Shown here piece after piece: positions 7,928 through 16,112 of a stretch of 57,350 nt of DNA. The translations under genes were made by a program, and so were the position numbers. The notes beneath the pieces were generated by a model, which ran no database searches, was not told the origin of the DNA, and saw nothing but the letters and a program-made list of their open reading frames with translations. Numbering within the stretch: the first letter of the stretch is position 1; every line of letters begins with the position of its first letter. Source of the DNA: JAHJBR01 sp040757035 (GTDB lineage: Archaea > Micrarchaeota > Micrarchaeia > Anstonellales > Bilamarchaeaceae); the NCBI GenBank assembly GCA_040757035.1, contig JBFLYM010000004.1, positions 1-57,350 on the forward strand, read 5' to 3'.

Positions 7928-9220
7928 ATGGAATATCTTGAAAGAATTCTATTCAAAGAACTGCAAAAATGGGATGGACGACGAGAATTGTTTGCAATAA
8001 AAGGCCCGCGGCAAGTGGGAAAGACTACATTACTCGAGATGTATAGGGTTTGGTTGCTCAAAAAAGGCGTGAATGAAAAAAACATAATATTTATCACATT
8101 TGAAGATCGTGAAATGCTTGAAAAATTTGAGAAAGACCCACTGAACTTCGTAAATAGATTTGTGGATGCAAAGAGTCGTTTCTATTTTTTTCTAGATGAA
8201 GCGCATTATCTCCATGGTATAGGTCAAAAAATAAAACTGATTTATGACAAATATCCGAATGTAAAGATTATAATTACTGGTTCGTCTTCGCTTGAACTCA
8301 TTTCTCAAACAGCCAAATACTTAGTCGGAAGAATGTTCTCGTTTGAATTGCTTCCGTTTAATTTCCACGAATTTCTATTGGCAAAAGATCCTTCTCTTGC
8401 GAAAATTTATTCTAAATGCCGAACAATGGTTCGCGCGCTTATCACCAAACGCAAGAATTTTAACATTCCAAAAAACGACATAATAATAAGTGATTTGCTG
8501 AAATATTTGGAGGAATATTTAATTTTTGGAGGCTATCCGGCCGTGGTGCTGGCGAAAAACAACGAAGAAAAATTCATTGTCCTGAAAAACATCTTTAACA
8601 CCTACTTGGAAAAAGATATCATTTCCTTTCTTCAAATAACGGACAGTGCAAAATTCAGAAAGATTGTTTCTATTCTTGCTTTGACTTGCGGTAACATTCT
8701 TTCATATAATTCTCTTGCAACAAACGCCGGCGGATACTTCAAAGAGATCATGCATATAATTGATGTTCTTGAGCAGACGTATATAATGAGGCGTGTGAGG
8801 CCCTTTTATGCCAATCTTGTAACCGAACTAAGGAAGAACCCAAAGGTTTATTTTCTTGATAGCGGCATAAGAAACTATGCCATTCAAAATTTTTCCGAAT
8901 TGGATACAAGAAGCGACAAAGGTCACCTCGCAGAAAATTTCGCATATAATGCGTTAAATGAAATTTCCGAAGGTCAGAATCTGCACTTCTGGCGCACCAC
9001 GTCCAAAGCTGAAGTGGATTTTGTGGTGGACAAAAGCAGTTTTCTCATTCCTGTTGAAGTAAAATTTGAGCCCTTCAAAAAAGAAAGAATTTCAAAAAGC
9101 ATGCGCAGTTTCATTTCGGTATATTCGCCCGAATTTGCGATCATTGCAACCAAGGATTTTTTTGGCGAATTAAAAATAGGAAAAACTATCGTAAAGTTCA
9201 TTCCGCTTGTCTATTTATAG
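7928..9220 (+). CDS. AAA-family ATPase with C-terminal DUF4143 domain (copy 2)
   Basis: 430 residues. Walker A GPRQVGKTT lies near residue 26 and Walker B FFLDEAHYL near 92; IIITGSSSLEL and YLVGRMFSFEL follow. The DUF4143 part contains FFLDSG-like YFLDSGIRN and a C-terminal FWRTTSKAEVDFVV...IPVEVKF, the PD-(D/E)XK-like core. It is homologous to copies 1 and 3 but clearly divergent, so these are old paralogues or independent arrivals rather than recent duplicates. A TATA-like aaatatttaaatattttt precedes the ATG. It sits between the RNase P RNA gene and orc1/cdc6. Its role is unknown. Confidence 0.85.
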   Translation: MEYLERILFKELQKWDGRRELFAIKGPRQVGKTTLLEMYRVWLLKKGVNEKNIIFITFEDREMLEKFEKDPLNFVNRFVDAKSRFYFFLDEAHYLHGIGQKIKLIYDKYPNVKIIITGSSSLELISQTAKYLVGRMFSFELLPFNFHEFLLAKDPSLAKIYSKCRTMVRALITKRKNFNIPKNDIIISDLLKYLEEYLIFGGYPAVVLAKNNEEKFIVLKNIFNTYLEKDIISFLQITDSAKFRKIVSILALTCGNILSYNSLATNAGGYFKEIMHIIDVLEQTYIMRRVRPFYANLVTELRKNPKVYFLDSGIRNYAIQNFSELDTRSDKGHLAENFAYNALNEISEGQNLHFWRTTSKAEVDFVVDKSSFLIPVEVKFEPFKKERISKSMRSFISVYSPEFAIIATKDFFGELKIGKTIVKFIPLVYL

Positions 9221-9235
9221 ATGTCGCTGTTTTTT

Positions 9236-9268
9236 ATTTTTTCACAAGTCCTTTTTCTTCCATTTTTT
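9236..9268 (-). repeat. 33-bp copy of a winged-helix coding segment
   Basis: Identical by eye to 13120-13152, inside the winged-helix domain of the membrane protein at 12806-14710 (encoding KKMEEKGLVKK). Here, on the minus strand, the same peptide ends in a stop within an open frame without an ATG (about 9230-9310), so it looks like the tail of a lost winged-helix gene, now in the orc1/cdc6 promoter region. Confidence 0.5.
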
Positions 9269-9314
9269 CCATACATATTTTAATTAAATCAACCAAAACA
9301 AATTTGTGAATATT

Positions 9315-10385
9315 ATGAATATCTTCAAAAGTTTAGATTCTTCACAAACCGTTTTCAAGAACGAAGCGGTATTCTCTTCTGATTTTATCCCAACCGAAAT
9401 AGTACGTAGGGAAAATGAAATAAAGGAAATTGCGCTTACTTTGATGCCATTGATGAAAGGAAAACGCTCGTCTAACATGATTCTATACGGTCCTCCGGGA
9501 ACAGGAAAAACAATGATTGCGCGATACATTGCTGCGCAACTCAAGGAAGCTACAAGTCGCGTACATTCTGTTTATGTAAATTGCGCAGAACAAGGTTACA
9601 GATATTCAATACTCGGAACCGTTCTCTCATCTCTGGGTTATGCAGTCTCGCGCAGAGGAAGAAGTGTGGACGAATTACTTGAGCGTTTGGTTGAAATACT
9701 AAAGAAAGAAAATAAAATTCCGCTCATTATTCTTGATGATATTGATATGATTTCTTTGGATGAAAAAAATAGCCTGCTTTATGATTTTTTGCGCATGCGC
9801 GAAAATTTTGGAATTGAATGCGCAGTAATAACAATAACAAATCGCGAAGTTTTTATAATCAAATTGGACAGAAGAATACGAAGTTCGCTTTTGCAATCGG
9901 TGTTAAAATTTCAAAAATACGGCCCAGATGAACTCCGCGATATATTAAAGGAAAGGGCAAAGCTCGGTTTTATATCAGAGACATGGAGCGATGAGGTAAT
10001 CGGATTATGCGCTGGATTCGCGGCAAAAAACGGAGGAGATGCGCGACTTGGAATAAACGCGCTTTGGCTTGCGGGAAAAGAAGCGGACAAAGAAGGAGTA
10101 AAAAAAATAACGATAGAGCATGTTGAAAAAATAAAAGATAATGCGCAGATGCTTTTACGCGCTGGAGAGGAACAGAATCTTTCAAAAGAAGAAAAATCTA
10201 TACTTACGGAAATAAAAAAAGCTGGTAGAATACAAAGTGGTGCGCTTTATTCTAAATTGAAATTAAACGAGCGCACGGTGCGCAATTATCTCACAAAATT
10301 AGAAGAATTAGGGTTTATAGAATCAATACAGATAAATTCAAAAGAAGGAAATACGCGAATATTCTCAATTAAAAAGGAGATATAA
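9315..10385 (+). CDS. cdc6: Orc1/Cdc6 replication initiator
   Basis: About 356 residues from the ATG at 9315 (a GTG at 9306 adds three). Walker A GPPGTGKTM lies near residue 58, Walker B LIILDDIDM near 138, sensor/arginine RRIRSSLL near 180, and a C-terminal winged helix (SKLKLNERTVRNYLTKLEEL) occupies the last 70 residues. The protein binds origin repeats and loads MCM. A TATA-like tattttaattaaat lies about 25-30 nt upstream, consistent with a leaderless message. Archaeal origins often lie beside this gene; the gene-free, repeat-bearing region at 10897-11549 is the closest candidate. Confidence 0.92.
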   Translation: MNIFKSLDSSQTVFKNEAVFSSDFIPTEIVRRENEIKEIALTLMPLMKGKRSSNMILYGPPGTGKTMIARYIAAQLKEATSRVHSVYVNCAEQGYRYSILGTVLSSLGYAVSRRGRSVDELLERLVEILKKENKIPLIILDDIDMISLDEKNSLLYDFLRMRENFGIECAVITITNREVFIIKLDRRIRSSLLQSVLKFQKYGPDELRDILKERAKLGFISETWSDEVIGLCAGFAAKNGGDARLGINALWLAGKEADKEGVKKITIEHVEKIKDNAQMLLRAGEEQNLSKEEKSILTEIKKAGRIQSGALYSKLKLNERTVRNYLTKLEELGFIESIQINSKEGNTRIFSIKKEI

Positions 10386-10416
10386 ATAAATTTGCGAATG
10401 GACAAAAGGTGGGGTT

Positions 10417-10896
10417 TTGGAACCGATAGTTATTTCAGATTCAAAAGCGATTGAACTTTTCCGCAGATATGGTGCTGGCATTATGGAAAATGAAAAAATA
10501 AAAATCCATCCTATTGAAGCGCTTTACTTCATTGAACGCGGGAAATTAACACTTGAAAATGAGACGTTTGACTCGCTTCTTGCAAAAATAAAAAATGAGG
10601 ATGCGCTTGCTGAGGAAAAATATGCCGTACTTAAACATTTGCGGCAAAATGGATATATCTTAAGAGTTTCTTTTTTGAATGAGCCATGGATGCGTGTATA
10701 TCGCAAAGGTTTTCGCCCTGGAGAAGACAGAACGCAGTATCTTCTAAAAATAGTAAGTAATACTTGGCACCCAAAATTAAAAGAACTGATAGATGATATA
10801 AAAAAAGCAGCGCAAGTGAGAAAAGAACTGATATATGTGCTCGTACAAAAGGAAAAACCTAGTTTTTTTAAAGTTACAAAATTTTCTTTTTTTTAA
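10417..10896 (+). CDS. endA: tRNA-intron endonuclease subunit (EndA-like), catalytic His apparently missing
   Basis: 159 residues from a TTG start, supported by the aaaggtgggg ribosome-binding site just before it; no in-frame ATG is better. The N-terminal part (IHPIEALYFIERGKL) and C-terminal nuclease fold (YAVLKHLRQNGYIL, WMRVYRKGF, QYLLKIV, VRKELIYVLV) match archaeal splicing endonuclease. Of the triad Tyr-His-Lys I find the Tyr (RVYRKG) and Lys (RKELI), but the His-Ser position before the YLL strand reads Arg-Thr. It may therefore be a structural subunit needing a catalytic partner, or have altered chemistry. It follows cdc6 by 31 nt. The intron-rich tRNA-Leu at 52601-53081 would be a substrate. 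Confidence 0.75.
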   Translation: MEPIVISDSKAIELFRRYGAGIMENEKIKIHPIEALYFIERGKLTLENETFDSLLAKIKNEDALAEEKYAVLKHLRQNGYILRVSFLNEPWMRVYRKGFRPGEDRTQYLLKIVSNTWHPKLKELIDDIKKAAQVRKELIYVLVQKEKPSFFKVTKFSFF

Positions 10897-11142
10897 AAAG
10901 AATTTATATTTTATATGTTCTGGAAAAAATTAGCGCGCCCGCTCTCGAAAGCGATCGGTTGTAAAAATTAGTTTACGCTGTAATTGCGAAACTCGGGTAT
11001 TTAAGTTTAAAAAAGAAAGATTTAAAGAGTGACAAAATTGTTACATTTTGAACACACAGCCAAAACATACTCACTTCGTTCGCTGGCGCATAGCTCCTTG
11101 CTGTTTTACTAAACAAATTATTTCCAAAGTTTATTTCATATG

Positions 11143-11206
11143 TTTTTGAAGAGCTTGAGCTAAAACAACAGTTGTTTATGGAAGCGTTTTCACTATCGCG
11201 CTTTGC
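11143..11206 (+). pseudogene. Gene-tail remnant (VFEELELKQQLFMEAF...), copy 1
   Basis: 64 bp match 46260-46323. Translated in the same frame, both give VFEELE-x-KQQLFMEAFSLSRFA and stop soon after. Of the ~9 base differences almost all are silent (cag/caa, gcg/gca, tca/tct, cta/ttg, cgc/cgt, ttt/ttc) and one changes Leu to Pro. Both are thus fragments of a once functional protein-coding family. No start codon or upstream frame remains here. Confidence 0.55.
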
Positions 11207-11257
11207 GTGCGTGTAGCGCGAACCAAGACAAGTTAGGTATAACAGGTTTTACGACAT

Positions 11258-11399
11258 CAACGACTTCTGGCCGAAGCCCGTGGCATATTTGAATATGCTT
11301 CAGGTGAACGCTATAACACCTATTAAGGGTGCCACGGGTTCTAAAGTTTGTCTCGTTCATTAATTAAAATAGGTAGCGTTCACGAACCCGAAGTCGTTG
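11258..11399 (+). ncRNA. Candidate structured, pseudoknotted RNA
   Basis: Closing helix caacgacttc (11258-11267) with gaagtcgttg (11390-11399). Inside, cccgtggca (11277-11285) pairs with tgccacggg (11330-11338), and gtgaacgct plus acctat (11304-11323, five bulged bases) pairs with ataggtagcgttcac (11369-11383). The last two helices interleave, as in an H-type pseudoknot. A third option pairs cgggttc (11335-11341) with gaacccg (11384-11390), so two folds compete. It matches no RNA family I recognise; transcription is not shown and the strand is uncertain. Confidence 0.4.
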
Positions 11400-11463
11400 T
11401 AAAAGCGCGCGCGTTTTGTAAAGTCAAGTAAAAGCGCGTACGTTTTGTAAAGTCAAGTAAAAA
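11399..11463. repeat. 29-bp tandem repeat, 2.2 copies
   Basis: Two successive 29-bp units starting gtaaaagcgcg and ending taaagtcaa, differing at two bases (gcgcgc versus gcgtac), with a third partial unit. It lies between the candidate RNA and the AT-rich repeats, downstream of orc1/cdc6. Confidence 0.75.
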
Positions 11464-11475
11464 GGAGTTATCACC

Positions 11476-11538
11476 AGTTATCAAAAAAGAGCTAAATTTT
11501 GATAACTCTTGATAATTCTTGATAATTCTTGATAACTA
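11476..11538. repeat. Hairpin plus 10-bp tandem repeats
   Basis: agttatcaaaa (11476-11486) is complementary to ttttgataact (11497-11507) with a 10-nt loop. From 11501 the unit gataattctt repeats 3.8 times with exact 10-bp spacing. The hairpin may terminate the minus-strand gene ending at 11550. The helically phased repeats could instead be part of a replication origin near cdc6. Confidence 0.6.
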
Positions 11539-11549
11539 GGCCTAAATTT

Positions 11550-12809
11550 CTATTTCCGGTTTTTAATAAGAAACAATAAAACAATAAGCACTCCAATCAA
11601 ACTGATATTTCCCACAATAATTGAAAATTGAATTTCACTATGCGGCGCTGATGGTCTATATACATCTAAATTTGTTATGTTTGTACTTCCGTTTTCTGCA
11701 GTCAAATTATGATGAGTAAGCAGGCGATTTGCAATTTTAAATGCGGTTGTATAATTGGAATTAAAATGATCAGTAATATTCAGTGAAAATTGATTTACGC
11801 CATATGCGATATATGTCGTATTGAAAACATATGTATATTGGTACGTTCTATTTTCTGCTTCAAATTGTATCGGTGTAATTTTCTCGGCAACTTCTTGGAC
11901 GGTTATATTGACGGAATCAGAAATATTTGACGAAATTATGCCCCACACTCCAAGCGAATCATTTGTTATGTTGAATGAATATAAATTTGCAATACCAAGT
12001 TCCTGATCGCCTTTAAAAAATCCAACGCACGCAAATTTCATATTTGCGAATGAAAATTGTTCCAGAAGAGAATTTTTGCTCCACTGTTCGCGCAAAATCG
12101 GTTTGTTAAGAAAATAAAGCGGACTACCGCTTTCAACTATGTAAGTGAGATTGCTTTTTACGCCGCGCGTGATGTCAAACGGCGTATTTGAATGTGTGCT
12201 TATGCACGAACACGAATCATTTTCATCATATACCGGAGTCTCTTCATATGCATTTAAGATATAATGAAATGTTATTGTTCCATCAAGAATAAATGTGGCA
12301 TTGTCCCATTCGCTCGCGTTCAGGATATTTTGTAATATTGGAATATTTACTGGATTCTGATCCACTATATTGGCGCTATAAGTTTGGTTTCTGAAAAACG
12401 CGCTAAGATTCGCAAATACGCTTGCATTTTTAAAAATTTTATAATAGTGACTGGTACAACAATCATTGGATATAGTTTCATCTTCATCCGCTGCTTTATA
12501 TGCATAGCGCCAAAGCGCGTATGTTTTTACATTTGAAGAAATACGATCGTCTACAGATGGATAGAGCGTGAGTAAACTTATTTCGGCGCATATTATCGGA
12601 TTGGAGTACGTGGGACTTGAAACATGAACGCATGTACTGTTAAGGAACAAAGGAGCAAGCGCATTATTGTGTTCGCTAATATTTGAGTGCGGTGCATAAA
12701 TACACGCAGCAGCCACGTTATTTATGTTATTTAGAAAGATATATAAAAAAAAGATAGAAAAGATGGCGCAAAAAATAGTGCAAAAAGTAGTGCGAGAAAT
12801 ATTCTTCAT
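11550..12809 (-). CDS. Secreted, membrane-anchored glycoprotein-like protein, unknown
   Basis: 419 residues: an N-terminal signal segment (about 12-35, ending VAAA), a ~350-residue ectodomain with many Asn-X-Ser/Thr sequons (more than 20) and paired cysteines (CC, SCSC), and one C-terminal membrane segment (about 390-414) followed by KNRK. It is likely anchored with its bulk outside the cell. Its ATG overlaps the stop of the upstream gene by 4 nt (ATGA), so it belongs to the pheS transcript. I recognise no family. Confidence 0.75.
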   Translation of the reverse strand: MKNISRTTFCTIFCAIFSIFFLYIFLNNINNVAAACIYAPHSNISEHNNALAPLFLNSTCVHVSSPTYSNPIICAEISLLTLYPSVDDRISSNVKTYALWRYAYKAADEDETISNDCCTSHYYKIFKNASVFANLSAFFRNQTYSANIVDQNPVNIPILQNILNASEWDNATFILDGTITFHYILNAYEETPVYDENDSCSCISTHSNTPFDITRGVKSNLTYIVESGSPLYFLNKPILREQWSKNSLLEQFSFANMKFACVGFFKGDQELGIANLYSFNITNDSLGVWGIISSNISDSVNITVQEVAEKITPIQFEAENRTYQYTYVFNTTYIAYGVNQFSLNITDHFNSNYTTAFKIANRLLTHHNLTAENGSTNITNLDVYRPSAPHSEIQFSIIVGNISLIGVLIVLLFLIKNRK

Positions 12810-14710
12810 ATCAATTCATCCAATTCATCCAATGTCGTAAGCCTAAGTATACCGTTCTTTATTTTTAATTCAAGAACTGCGCGCTTTTTACTATCAAGCG
12901 AAGACACATAAGAGCGCATATCGGTACGATCTTCAAAAATCAACAACGCCTCTTTTTTCGCATTTTCAGAATCAAAAACAATTTCCCTTTCTCCAATATT
13001 AAAACCGCATTGAGTTTCACTAAATTCCACTCCGTTTTGTATTAACTTGTCCTTTATTATTCTCTTAAGCGCATTGCGCTTTTCATCGCCCCATGAGCTA
13101 AGTCCGTACAACCCAAGATATTTTTTCACAAGTCCTTTTTCTTCCATTTTTTTCAATATTGTTTCAACGGTGCCTTCTGTCACTTCAACACCATTTGTAA
13201 CGCGCTTAAGCCCTGTGCCTATCTCTCTTGCATAGAGTGGCGTATTTTCCCAACCAAACATTTTTTCTACCTCGTCCAAGACCAAAAGAATTTCATTTGT
13301 TTTAAGTTTGATTTCTTGATTTTTGTTCGGAACGCTGTCAGGAACAAAAATCTTATATATAGCCTTTTTATTCAGGCGTATGGCGATGTAAAAGAATATA
13401 ACTATTAATGCCCCAAACACGAGATATTTTATATAAAATGCGGTTATATCTTCCTGCACATTATCATAAGCAAGATAATGTTTTTGTCCGAAAAGATCTA
13501 TTACAAATATGTTTTCTCCTGGTTTGAGATTCGCACGCACTAAAAAAAATCCATTTCGCACCTCACTCTTTACTTGTGCTGAGGAATGATTTAGTCCAAT
13601 TGTTATTGAAGCATTTTCCAAAGGTTGTTCATCCAAAAGCACACTAAACTCATAAGAATTTCCATATACACGCGCAAGCGAAACATTTATTTCCTTTACA
13701 TGAATACGCTTCGAAGCCATTGTTCCATTCTGGTCAAATATCTTAAGAAGATAGTCGCCAGATGAATTAAACGAAAACGCAAGGAAAAATGCTTGATCAC
13801 CTCTTACACGATCAAGTTCTCCACGTTGTATTATTTTTTTATCTTTTTCCAGTACAAACGTTATCTTTCCGCTAGAGTAGTTTGTCTCTATTGTTATCTG
13901 AGCTTTTTGCCATTGAAAAATATCATCGCTTCCACTTATATTTGCCCGATTTTGTGCAAAGCGTTCCGAATCAGCGAGTGGAAGCATTCGCAACCACTGT
14001 GCTCCATTAAGTTTTAGGAAATATGTTTTGTCACTATCACCAGAATATGAGAACGATGCTGAGTTTTTTTCAGCCCATGCATTTTTTTCTATTTGCTCAA
14101 AAAGCGAGTAATTTTTTTCAGAATAAAACTCATCCAATGTTTTTTCAATTATGAAAACGTGCTTTTTTGCGCTTGCAGAAATATTGGAAACCCAATCAAA
14201 TCGTTCCAATTTATCAGTATAAATAAAATCTTTTTTGCCAAGGTATACTATTTCATTTGTTGCGCTAATATTGTCAATATTTTTTAGAATATCAACTGGC
14301 AATGCACCACATGGAACAATAATTATACTATTTTGCGGTATACTATTTTGCGGTGCAATAATGCGGTCTGTTTCTTCTATGGAAAAGCCCTTTCTTCTAA
14401 GAGCGCTGAGCGAATTAATAAAATTTGAATATTGACCTGTGTTTAGAAAATCATGCTTAAGTACAAAAATTTTGGTTTTTGGTTGTTCGGAAAGCGCAAT
14501 CAAAGTCAAATTGCCGGTTCCATTATAATGCACTATAACGTATCCATAATCTCCTCCACCTCCAAACTCAATTGTTTTCACGATCCCATTTTGTACGATG
14601 GCGCGCTCTTCCTTTTTTTCAGTTGAAGAAAAATAAAATACGACACCAGTTATAATCAGGATAAGTATAACAAGTGCGATAACCAGAAATATTGCGTTCT
14701 TATAATTCAC
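12806..14710 (-). CDS. Membrane-spanning protein with cytoplasmic winged-helix domain
   Basis: 634 residues from a GTG at 14710 whose last two bases overlap the pheS stop (GTGA); an upstream ATG at 14737 would overlap pheS by 31 nt. There is a membrane segment at about 4-26, an extracellular region of ~390 residues, a second membrane segment near 420-440, then ~190 cytoplasmic residues including a winged-helix-like unit (LKRVTNGVEVTEGTVETILKKMEEKGLV). It could sense an external signal and act on DNA or a partner. A short in-frame DNA duplication (14328-14355) gives PQNSIPQNSI. No named family recognised. Confidence 0.7.
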   Translation of the reverse strand: MNYKNAIFLVIALVILILIITGVVFYFSSTEKKEERAIVQNGIVKTIEFGGGGDYGYVIVHYNGTGNLTLIALSEQPKTKIFVLKHDFLNTGQYSNFINSLSALRRKGFSIEETDRIIAPQNSIPQNSIIIVPCGALPVDILKNIDNISATNEIVYLGKKDFIYTDKLERFDWVSNISASAKKHVFIIEKTLDEFYSEKNYSLFEQIEKNAWAEKNSASFSYSGDSDKTYFLKLNGAQWLRMLPLADSERFAQNRANISGSDDIFQWQKAQITIETNYSSGKITFVLEKDKKIIQRGELDRVRGDQAFFLAFSFNSSGDYLLKIFDQNGTMASKRIHVKEINVSLARVYGNSYEFSVLLDEQPLENASITIGLNHSSAQVKSEVRNGFFLVRANLKPGENIFVIDLFGQKHYLAYDNVQEDITAFYIKYLVFGALIVIFFYIAIRLNKKAIYKIFVPDSVPNKNQEIKLKTNEILLVLDEVEKMFGWENTPLYAREIGTGLKRVTNGVEVTEGTVETILKKMEEKGLVKKYLGLYGLSSWGDEKRNALKRIIKDKLIQNGVEFSETQCGFNIGEREIVFDSENAKKEALLIFEDRTDMRSYVSSLDSKKRAVLELKIKNGILRLTTLDELDELI

Positions 14711-16098
14711 AGTTTTACCCTTGCGCTCTTGAGCCATGTTAAATCGTTTTTATAAAACGTGCGAATATCATCAATATCCATTAGCATCATGAGCGGTCGC
14801 TCCAGACTAAGGCCCCATGCAAGTACCGGATATACGTTTGCGAGTGGAAGCGAAACTTCAGGACGCAGTATTCCAGCACCGCCCATTTCAACCCATTCTT
14901 TTTTTTCATTGAAATATACTATTATTTCCAAACTTGGTTCTGTGTACGGAAAATAACTCGGTCTGAATTTTATTCTTTCAAAACCGAGCTTGGAGTAGAA
15001 CTCTTTTAATATTCCAAGAAGATCACGAAATGTTGCGTTTTCCCATGCAATTATTCCTTCTAATTGCTGAAATTCGGCGAGATGTTTGTAATCCGTTGCT
15101 TCGTTCCTGAATACTCTTCCTATTGCGAAATATTTTTTTGGCGTATTTTTCATAGATGCGAGGTATCTGGCGCTTAATGCAGTGGTATGTGTGCGAAGTA
15201 CTCTTCTTTTCGCTTCGGCTTCGTTCCATGGATTTTCCCATCCTTTTTCGTGCGCTTTTTTAACGTTTTCCACAAGCTTTTTATCCGGCAAAGGTTCTTC
15301 TCCTTCCAAATAAAAAGTATCTGCGAGTTCTCGTGCCGGATGATCCTGCGGTTGAAAAAGCGCGTCAAAATTCCAGAACGCACTCTCTATATAATTACCC
15401 TCCATTTCTTCAAAGCCAAGTTCGGAAAAAATTAAGCGCACGCGCTCAATTACCTCGGTAATGGGATGAATTTTACCCATGTGCGCGTCTTTTGCAGGAA
15501 CAGAAACATCATATTCCTTAAACCCCCTTTTCTTCCATGTCCCTGTGCGCAGCATTTCTGAAGTTAATTTGGTTATTCCTTCTTCTCCAAATTTTGCGTT
15601 TATGCCATCATCGGTTATCCAAAGCGTTATTTCTTTTTTGCTTTTTTCTACCGCAATTCCTCTCTTTAACCATTCTTCTGAATTTGCGCTTTGCGACAAA
15701 TAAGATTTAGAGTACTCGCTTATCTCATATGCTGATAATTTTTTTTCTGGCACAAATTTACCTTCGATGAATTTGACAAGTCCTTTGTCCATAGCCCATT
15801 TTATGCCAAATTGTTTTTCATCGGCAGTAAACGAACTTATATCCTTTCCATCAGCAATTTTTTGATATACGCGGATTTCTGGAAGCCGATTTTTAAGATA
15901 ATTTTTTCCTTCCTCTGTAAACACTATCATCTTTGATACTACTATATCTTTTTTTATCAATCCTTTTTCTTCAAGAGAAATAAGCGGGCGCATGAGCGCA
16001 TCTTGATTTAGCTTGAGAGCGGTGGCAATCTCAGCGAGCGAAACATTTTTCATGGTTTTTAGGTAGTCTAATATTTCGTGTTCATATTTGTATTCCAT
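14707..16098 (-). CDS. pheS: Phenylalanyl-tRNA synthetase alpha subunit
   Basis: 463 residues. An N-terminal winged-helix region (about 1-90) is followed by the class II catalytic core: PQDHPARELADTFYL near 255, motif 2 FRNEATDYKHLAEFQQLEG near 335-353, FRPSYFPYTEPSLE near 385, and motif 3 GLSLERPLMMLMDIDDIR near 435. It pairs with PheT, not in this window, to charge tRNA-Phe. It heads a minus-strand group with two membrane proteins through 4-nt overlaps. The length fits archaeal PheS. Confidence 0.95.
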   Translation of the reverse strand: MEYKYEHEILDYLKTMKNVSLAEIATALKLNQDALMRPLISLEEKGLIKKDIVVSKMIVFTEEGKNYLKNRLPEIRVYQKIADGKDISSFTADEKQFGIKWAMDKGLVKFIEGKFVPEKKLSAYEISEYSKSYLSQSANSEEWLKRGIAVEKSKKEITLWITDDGINAKFGEEGITKLTSEMLRTGTWKKRGFKEYDVSVPAKDAHMGKIHPITEVIERVRLIFSELGFEEMEGNYIESAFWNFDALFQPQDHPARELADTFYLEGEEPLPDKKLVENVKKAHEKGWENPWNEAEAKRRVLRTHTTALSARYLASMKNTPKKYFAIGRVFRNEATDYKHLAEFQQLEGIIAWENATFRDLLGILKEFYSKLGFERIKFRPSYFPYTEPSLEIIVYFNEKKEWVEMGGAGILRPEVSLPLANVYPVLAWGLSLERPLMMLMDIDDIRTFYKNDLTWLKSARVKL

Positions 16099-16112
16099 TT
16101 CATCTCCTCATT

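Noticed and set aside
11258..11399. Possible intron-containing tRNA (cgacttc/gaagtcg as acceptor, tggccgaag as D arm)
   Set aside because: The closing helix is 10 bp, no valid T arm can be assembled beside the 3' strand and the D loop lacks GG, so I kept it only as an unidentified structured element.
11399..11538. CRISPR array
   Set aside because: The units are directly abutting tandem repeats of 29 and 10 bp with no unique spacers and no cas genes nearby.
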